In this document: positions 14,551-18,735 of the stretch, one piece after another
How the letters are laid out: each line of letters starts with the position of its first letter
How positions within the stretch are numbered: the stretch's first letter is position 1
From: Actinomycetes bacterium
Lineage (GTDB): Bacteria; Actinomycetota; Acidimicrobiia; Acidimicrobiales; Palsa-688
Length of the DNA: 18,735 nt
Assembly (NCBI GenBank): GCA_021846485.1
Contig: JAJZWW010000014.1
Span: 1-18,735 of the forward strand
Direction: 5' to 3'
Position numbers and translations under genes: made by a program
The notes under the pieces: generated by a model
The model's database searches: none
The model's input: only the letters and a program-made list of their open reading frames with translations
Told to the model about the DNA's origin: nothing

Positions 14551-14744
14551 TGTTCCGAGCTCGGCTCGGGGCCAGAGCTGGCCGGGTGCATTCTCAGTGG
14601 CCATCGGCCCGGAGGCGGAAGGAGTCCTCCAGTGACCTCCTCCGCCACTTCGCGTACGACGCCGACCTCGTCGCCCGGGCCGGGGAGGCCCCACTCGACG
14701 TGTGGGCCATGCGGACCGAGCTGGGGATGGGCGGCGAGCCGTGA
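14550..14744 (+). CDS. Possible small protein (64 aa), unrecognised
   Basis: An open frame whose ATG overlaps the phosphofructokinase stop (TGATG). The first half is arginine-rich and unconvincing; the second half (LLRHFAYDADLVARAGEAPLDVWAMRTELGMGG) has the balanced composition of a real small helical protein. No ribosome site is seen at the ATG, and the tandem hairpins at 14555-14583 fall inside its start. A later in-frame start was not identified. No family recognised. Confidence 0.3.
   Translation: MFRARLGARAGRVHSQWPSARRRKESSSDLLRHFAYDADLVARAGEAPLDVWAMRTELGMGGEP
14555..14583 (+). terminator. Two tandem hairpins after the phosphofructokinase gene
   Basis: CCGAGC-TCG-GCTCGG (14555-14569; 6-bp stem, 3-base loop) is followed directly by GGCCA-GAGC-TGGCC (14570-14583; 5-bp stem, 4-base loop), starting 4 bases after the stop codon. 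There is no T run, as is common for actinobacterial terminators. It competes with the small open frame covering the same bases. Confidence 0.4.
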
Positions 14745-14786
14745 GCTGATCGAGGGCCACCCCTACCTCCACGCGTTCGCGTCAGG

Positions 14787-14883
14787 TACGATCGTCGGCA
14801 CGCGATGAGGCTCGCGTAAGCGAAGCTACCGCCTCGCTGACGGCTTCTACCTTGCTGACGGAACGGTCTGGGACGGGGAGGAG
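14787..14883 (+). promoter_or_regulatory. Promoter-like element and structured leader of the second complex operon
   Basis: TACGAT (14787-14792) is a good -10 without a clear -35; it would give a leader of about 90 bases. In it, GAGGC-TCGC-GTAA-GCGA (14807-14823) closes a GNRA-type tetraloop, and GCCTC at 14831-14835 can pair with GAGGC across a 7-base bulge. Two direct repeats GCTGACGG follow (14836-14843 and 14854-14861, 18 bases apart), each preceded by TACC. The ribosome site GGAGGAG ends 5 bases before the GTG start. The rest of the 14745-14786 stretch shows nothing recognisable. Confidence 0.4.
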
Positions 14884-14888
14884 CGACA

Positions 14889-15839
14889 GTGCCCGACGCC
14901 TTGCAGGTGCTGCAAAGCCTTGTCGTCGTGGCCTTCGCCCCCCTCTTCGCCGGGGTCATCGCGCGGGTCGAAGCCATCGTGGCGTCCAAACGGGGGCCGA
15001 GCATCATCCAGCCCTACCGCGACCTCGCCAAGCTCCTGCGCAAGGGCTCGACGATCAGCGACCAGGCGTCCTGGGTCTACCGGGGCGCACCGTTCGTCGT
15101 CTTCTCCTGCTACCTCACGGTGTCGGCCATCGTCCCGATCATCACGAGTGTGCCGCTGCCACTGGCGTTCCTCGGCGACCTGCTGGGCGGGGCGTTCGTG
15201 CTCACCCTTGCATCGTTCACGACGGCGCTGGCGGGGATGGACACCGCCAGCCCATACGGTCATCTCGGCGCCAGCCGCGCCACCTGGATAGGAAGCCTCG
15301 TAGAACCCGCCCTCATCCTCGTCTTCTTCACCGTCGGAGTGCTCTCCGCGTCGGACAACCCCTACCTCATGAACCACGCTGTGCGGTCGTCCCCCTACGC
15401 TCTCGTCCTGCCTGCTCACGTCCTCGGAGCGTTGGCCTTCTTCATGCTCGTGTTGGTGGAGAACGGAAGGATCCCGATCGAGAGCCCAGCTGCCAGCACG
15501 GAGATCTCGATGATCGAAGAGGGTCGCGTGTTCGAGTACTCAGGGCGGCTGTACGCCCTCATGCGCTGGGGTTCGTGGATGAAGCTGTTCGTCATGGCCT
15601 CGATCTTCATGAATGTCTTTGCGATACCGTGGGGCCTCGGGGGGAGCGCACGTAGCATCGTCGGCGGGCTCGTGGCCGTACCCATACTTCTCGGCAAGCT
15701 TTCGATATGTGGCTTGGTGATCGTCGTCATCGACACGTCCTTTGCCAAGCTACGTTTCTTCCGCATAGCCGAGTTCGTCGGTGCAGCGTTCCTGTTGGCT
15801 CTCGTGGGAGTGGTGACCTCCTACGTGGTGAGCGTCTAG
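14889..15839 (+). CDS. HyfC/NuoH-like membrane subunit (second complex)
   Basis: A 316-residue membrane protein of the NuoH/HyfC family with about eight helices. Family motifs are KRGPSIIQPYRDLAKLLRK (34-52), DTASPYGHLGASRATW, and the cytoplasmic loop ENGRIPIESPAASTEISMIE with EYSGRLYALMRWGSWMK after it; the charged loop residues that couple the redox arm to the membrane are kept. NuoH-type subunits anchor the peripheral arm and form the channel entry. The GTG start has a good GGAGGAG site. It is the first gene of the second operon, matching the usual position of hyfC. Codon use includes ATA and GTA codons that are almost absent from the first operon. Confidence 0.92.
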   Translation: MPDALQVLQSLVVVAFAPLFAGVIARVEAIVASKRGPSIIQPYRDLAKLLRKGSTISDQASWVYRGAPFVVFSCYLTVSAIVPIITSVPLPLAFLGDLLGGAFVLTLASFTTALAGMDTASPYGHLGASRATWIGSLVEPALILVFFTVGVLSASDNPYLMNHAVRSSPYALVLPAHVLGALAFFMLVLVENGRIPIESPAASTEISMIEEGRVFEYSGRLYALMRWGSWMKLFVMASIFMNVFAIPWGLGGSARSIVGGLVAVPILLGKLSICGLVIVVIDTSFAKLRFFRIAEFVGAAFLLALVGVVTSYVVSV

Positions 15840-15849
15840 CCGGCTGGCG

Positions 15850-16554
15850 ATGCACGGCGCATCGACGTCCTCCACGGCAGGGACACTGCTCTCGACCTCC
15901 TCTACCGCAGGGATGCTGCTCACCCTGAGCGCCGTGCTCATGCTCCTTGCCGCGTTTGCGTGCCTCGGGTCCAAGTTGTTCAACCGGTACGTGGCCTACT
16001 ATGGCTTCCAGTCTGTCACCCTCTCGTTCGCGACAGGGGTCGTGGCGGCGCACTTCGGGAGCGGAGAGCTCTGGGCCCTCGCCGCCCTCACGCTCGCGCT
16101 GAAAGGCGTTGCCATCCCGCTGGCAACCCGGCGCCTGTTGCTCCAGCGGCTCGAGCTCCGGAGGGACGTCGCCCTCTCCACCGGACTCTCCACCACGCTG
16201 ATCATCGGCGCGCTGCTCACCGCCTTCGCCTTCTTGGTCATCCAGCCCCGGGACCTCCCGGCGGGAGCGGTCACGTCGTCGGCCGTGCCCCTGTCGACCG
16301 CAATGGTCCTGCTCGGGGGGTTGGTGATGGTCGTCCGCCGCCACACGGTCGCCCAGCTCATCGGATGGCTGATCACCGAGAACGGTGTCTTCCTCGGTGC
16401 CATCACGCTCGTGTCGACGTTTCCCTTCATCGTGGAAGCGGGCGTCTTCCTCGACCTGGTCGCCGCGGTACTGATCATGGTCGTGTTCGTCTCGGGGATC
16501 ACCCGGCGGCTCGCGGAGGCTACTGCGACGGAGCTGCGGGAGCTGCGCGGATGA
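15850..16554 (+). CDS. HyfE-like membrane subunit (NuoK-related C-terminus)
   Basis: A 234-residue hydrophobic protein with about seven helices. The middle part (LALKGVAIPLATRRLL, residues 80-95) and the last part (RRHTVAQLIGWLITENGVFLG, with Glu in the helix, then VVFVSGITRRL) match HyfE proteins, whose C-terminal half resembles NuoK. HyfE helps build the proton path between HyfC and the antiporter subunits. The ATG at 15850 gives a Ser/Thr-rich N-terminus; the ATG at 15913 (MLLTLSAVL) is an equally plausible start closer to the usual family N-terminus. It begins 10 bases after the HyfC-like stop and its stop overlaps the next start (ATGA), so the genes are co-translated. Confidence 0.87.
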   Translation: MHGASTSSTAGTLLSTSSTAGMLLTLSAVLMLLAAFACLGSKLFNRYVAYYGFQSVTLSFATGVVAAHFGSGELWALAALTLALKGVAIPLATRRLLLQRLELRRDVALSTGLSTTLIIGALLTAFAFLVIQPRDLPAGAVTSSAVPLSTAMVLLGGLVMVVRRHTVAQLIGWLITENGVFLGAITLVSTFPFIVEAGVFLDLVAAVLIMVVFVSGITRRLAEATATELRELRG

Positions 16555-18032
16555 CCGTCCTCGTGGCACTCGTCGTCCTCCTGCCTCTGCTCGGCGGTCT
16601 GGCGATCTCTACTGGCACTCGAGCACGAGGGCCTGGCGCGGCGGCCATAGCCGGCGGGACGGGCTCGTTCGCCTCCGCACTGGTCCTCGCGGCGAGGGTT
16701 CTCGCCGCCGGCCACTTCGAAGCGCTCGACGGCTTCCTCTATGTGGACCCGCTCGGCGCTTTCTTCACTGTCGTGGTGTCGCTCGTGGTGTTGCTCGCCA
16801 GTTTCAGCTCTGCGGCCTACTTGCGGTCCGAGGAGGCGAGCGGCGAGCTGACCGGGCTCCAGGTCCGGCTCTACTTCGTGTTCTTCTCCCTGTTCGCCTC
16901 GGGAATGCTCGCCGTGTTCCTCACCGGCAACCTCGGGCTGCTGTGGGTGCTGGTCGAAGGCAGCACGCTGGCGAGTGTAGTGCTGGTCGGGCTCGAAGCC
17001 GAGGCCCGCTCCCTCGAGGCGGCCTGGAAGTACGTGATCATCAGCTCGTTCGGCGTCACGATCGCGCTGGTCGCCACGCTCTTTTTGTTCTACGCCGGAA
17101 GCCACCTCCACTCGACCTCCGGCCAGCGTCTGACGTGGATCTACCTGTTCGCCCACGCCCGCTCGCTGGCGCCCACCAGCGTCAAGCTGGCGTTCCTCCT
17201 GGCGGTGGTCGGCTACGGCACGAAGGTCGGGTTGGTGCCGATGCACAGCTGGCTGCCGGATGCGCACTCCGAGGCCCCGAGCCCGGTCAGCGCGATGCTC
17301 TCGGCCGGGCTGCTCACCACCGGCATGTACGCGATCATCCGGTTCCGGTCGATCGCGGTCCTGACCCTGGGCAGCAGTTACGAGGAGACTGTCTTGTTGT
17401 TCTTCGGGTTCCTCACCGCGTTCATCGGCGTGATGTTCCTCGTCGTCGGCGGCAACTACAAGCGGTTGTTCGCCTACTCGTCCATCGAGCACATGGGGAT
17501 AGTTGCCATCGCGCTCGGCTTCGGAGGCATGCTCGGCGTCTACGGTGCGCTCCTCCAGCTCCTCACCCACGCGATCGGCAAATCGGTGCTCTTCCTCTCG
17601 TCGGGTCACGTCGTGCTCGGCTACCGCACGCGCGAAGCGTCTGAGGTCCGCGGCCTGCTGAGTGCCTTGCCCCTGGGCGGGGGCGCCGTGTTGCTCGCCT
17701 CCTTGGCCGTCGCCGGGTCGCCTCCCTTCGGGGTCTTCCTCAGCGAGCTCACGATCGTCCGGGCTGGGTTCGCCCGCGACGATCCAGCTCTTCCCGGCCT
17801 GCTCCTCTTGCTGCTCGTCATCGGTTTCGCCTCGCTGCTCGCGACGACCCTCGCCATGGTCACCGGTAGCCAGCCCACCCAGGGGATCCGCCCTCCCTAC
17901 CCGACGCGCAGCAGCCGATTCCTGGCAGCCGTGCCTCTCCTCGGCGGGCTCGGCGCACTGGCTCTGCTCGGACTGTGGATCCCCGGAGGGCTCAACGAGC
18001 TGATCGTGCGCTCGGTCCGGGTGGCGTCATGA
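16551..18032 (+). CDS. HyfF/NuoN-like antiporter subunit (second complex)
   Basis: A 493-residue membrane protein of HyfF type. Conserved ion-path residues are present: Glu136 in LLWVLVEGSTLAS, Lys225 in GYGTKVGLVPMHSWLPDAHS followed by EAPSPVSAMLSAG, SSIEHMGIVAI (310-320), and Lys344 in LTHAIGKSVLFLSSG. The protein ends with a helix and short tail (LWIPGGLNELIVRSVRVAS). The partial gene at the left edge of the window ends the same way, supporting the view that both operons have HyfF just before the large subunit. It pumps protons or Na+ if a driving reaction exists. The ATG overlaps the HyfE-like stop, and its own stop overlaps the next ATG. Confidence 0.93.
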   Translation: MTVLVALVVLLPLLGGLAISTGTRARGPGAAAIAGGTGSFASALVLAARVLAAGHFEALDGFLYVDPLGAFFTVVVSLVVLLASFSSAAYLRSEEASGELTGLQVRLYFVFFSLFASGMLAVFLTGNLGLLWVLVEGSTLASVVLVGLEAEARSLEAAWKYVIISSFGVTIALVATLFLFYAGSHLHSTSGQRLTWIYLFAHARSLAPTSVKLAFLLAVVGYGTKVGLVPMHSWLPDAHSEAPSPVSAMLSAGLLTTGMYAIIRFRSIAVLTLGSSYEETVLLFFGFLTAFIGVMFLVVGGNYKRLFAYSSIEHMGIVAIALGFGGMLGVYGALLQLLTHAIGKSVLFLSSGHVVLGYRTREASEVRGLLSALPLGGGAVLLASLAVAGSPPFGVFLSELTIVRAGFARDDPALPGLLLLLLVIGFASLLATTLAMVTGSQPTQGIRPPYPTRSSRFLAAVPLLGGLGALALLGLWIPGGLNELIVRSVRVAS

Positions 18033-18735
18033 GTGGCGACGTCGACATCACCGAGGACCGTTCGGCGGGCGGCGTAGAGCATCTCCGGCTCGCCCCCGAG
18101 GACGTGGAGCGCTACGTCCAGGTGATGGCAGGTGGTGGCGCTCGTCTTGCCGACTTCTTTGGGTCCCTCGAGAACGGTGAGCTCGTGATCCGGCTCGTCT
18201 ACGGTCTCGAGCCGGAGCGCTCCTATCTGATCGTGCGGTGGCCGGCCAGGGGTACCGGGTACCCGCCGCTCTCCGACGTCGCTCCGGCTGCGTTCGTCGA
18301 GGAGTGCGAGATCTACGAGCAGTTCGGCGTGCGACCCGACGAGAGCAAGGGGCTCAATCGGCTCGTCATCCCTCCCTACGCAGGAGCCGACTTCCCCCGT
18401 CTCGGGCACCCCCCGGCACACGAGGCTCGCGCGCCGCGCGCGCCTCACCACGTCTCCGGAGAAGCTTTCGAGTTCCCCTTCGGTCCGGTACGTGCCGTCG
18501 CCCAGGAGTCGCTCTACGTGGGTCTGGTCACGAGCGGCGAGGAGGTCCTCGACCTCTACCTGCTCTTCTGGCACAAGCATCGTGGCATCGAGCACCGCTT
18601 GCAGGGTCTGCATCCCGGGCGGGCGCTCTTCACTGTCGAGCGAGCCGAGGGACTGTCCGCGGTGAGCAACGCCTGGGCGTTCTGCCGGGCCGTCGAGGCC
18701 GTCGCCGGCGTGGCCGTGCCGGCGCCGATCGAGCG
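18029..18735 (+). CDS. Hydrogenase-like large subunit (HyfG/NuoCD), cut by window edge, first nickel motif lost
   Basis: The first 235 codons are visible and the frame stays open to the window end. Residues about 15-120 form a divergent NuoC-like domain (EECEIYEQFGVRP, 91-103; LNRLVIPPY). The NuoD-like domain starts at about 145 with FEFPFGPVRAVAQESLYVGL and HKHRGIEHRLQGL (182-194). Where hydrogenases have RxCGxCSxxH, this protein has RAEGLSAVSN (205-214), so both cysteines are gone, replaced by Glu and Ser, and the usual His is Asn. FCRAVEAVAG (218-227) confirms the alignment. The second nickel motif lies outside the window. Like the first large subunit it is expected to be non-hydrogenase (Ehr type), and both carry Glu in place of the first cysteine. 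It differs strongly from the first copy and so is an old paralogue. Confidence 0.88.
   Translation, partial: MSGDVDITEDRSAGGVEHLRLAPEDVERYVQVMAGGGARLADFFGSLENGELVIRLVYGLEPERSYLIVRWPARGTGYPPLSDVAPAAFVEECEIYEQFGVRPDESKGLNRLVIPPYAGADFPRLGHPPAHEARAPRAPHHVSGEAFEFPFGPVRAVAQESLYVGLVTSGEEVLDLYLLFWHKHRGIEHRLQGLHPGRALFTVERAEGLSAVSNAWAFCRAVEAVAGVAVPAPIE

Noticed and set aside
14632..14808. A second short frame starting at a GTG after GGAAGGAG
   Set aside because: Ribosome-site spacing is acceptable, but the translation is Ser/Pro/Thr/Arg-rich without protein-like character and it conflicts with the other small frame.
1..18735. CRISPR arrays, insertion sequences, tRNA genes, attachment sites
   Set aside because: No regularly spaced repeats, transposase or integrase motifs, terminal inverted repeats or tRNA cloverleaf signals were seen on either strand.

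Overview
The window reads as a very GC-rich actinobacterial chromosome, most likely a member of Acidimicrobiia or a relative. The support is the LexA / LysM suppressor / NrdR neighbourhood, mycobacterial-type SOS boxes, GTG starts, leaderless promoters, a CYP125-like cytochrome P450 and a group III phosphofructokinase. This placement is inference; there is no rRNA or other taxonomic marker here. No tRNA, rRNA, CRISPR array, insertion sequence or phage gene was seen. Genes are tightly packed, and many overlap by 1-4 bases.

Region 1 (1-4528) is the downstream part of an operon for a membrane complex related to group 4 [NiFe] hydrogenases and complex I. In order it holds the end of a HyfF-like antiporter subunit, a HyfG/NuoCD-like large subunit, a fused ferredoxin-NuoB small subunit, and a HyfB/NuoL-like antiporter subunit. 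The large subunit lacks all four nickel-ligating cysteines. The small subunit lacks all four proximal (N2-type) cluster cysteines and keeps exactly four cysteines, enough for one [4Fe-4S] cluster in the ferredoxin part. The antiporter subunits keep their ion-path glutamate and lysines. This fits the poorly understood Ehr (energy-converting hydrogenase-related) complexes.

Region 2 (4575-7048) continues on the same strand with a DegV-family lipid-binding protein, then an overlapping crcB / DUF190 / crcB trio (fluoride channel subunits around a PII-like protein). A second DUF190 gene converges on it from the other strand.

Region 3 (7144-14550) holds mostly housekeeping genes: a CYP125-like P450, a DapE-like M20 peptidase, and lexA (minus strand). 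An SGNH hydrolase and an acyltransferase-3 membrane protein follow. Then come an SOS-controlled LysM membrane protein (DivS/Rv2719c type), nrdR, and a phosphofructokinase with pyrophosphate-type signature residues (Asp104, Lys124). LexA boxes overlap the promoters of lexA and of the LysM gene.

Region 4 (14551-18735) begins with a structured-looking leader. It then carries a second hydrogenase-like operon: HyfC-, HyfE-, HyfF- and HyfG-like genes, the last cut by the window edge. This second large subunit also lacks the first pair of nickel-ligating cysteines, and it carries Glu at the same position as the first copy. Where the two loci overlap (F then G) the order agrees, so the window appears to carry two paralogous cysteine-less complexes about 10 kb apart. 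The second has noticeably different codon choice.
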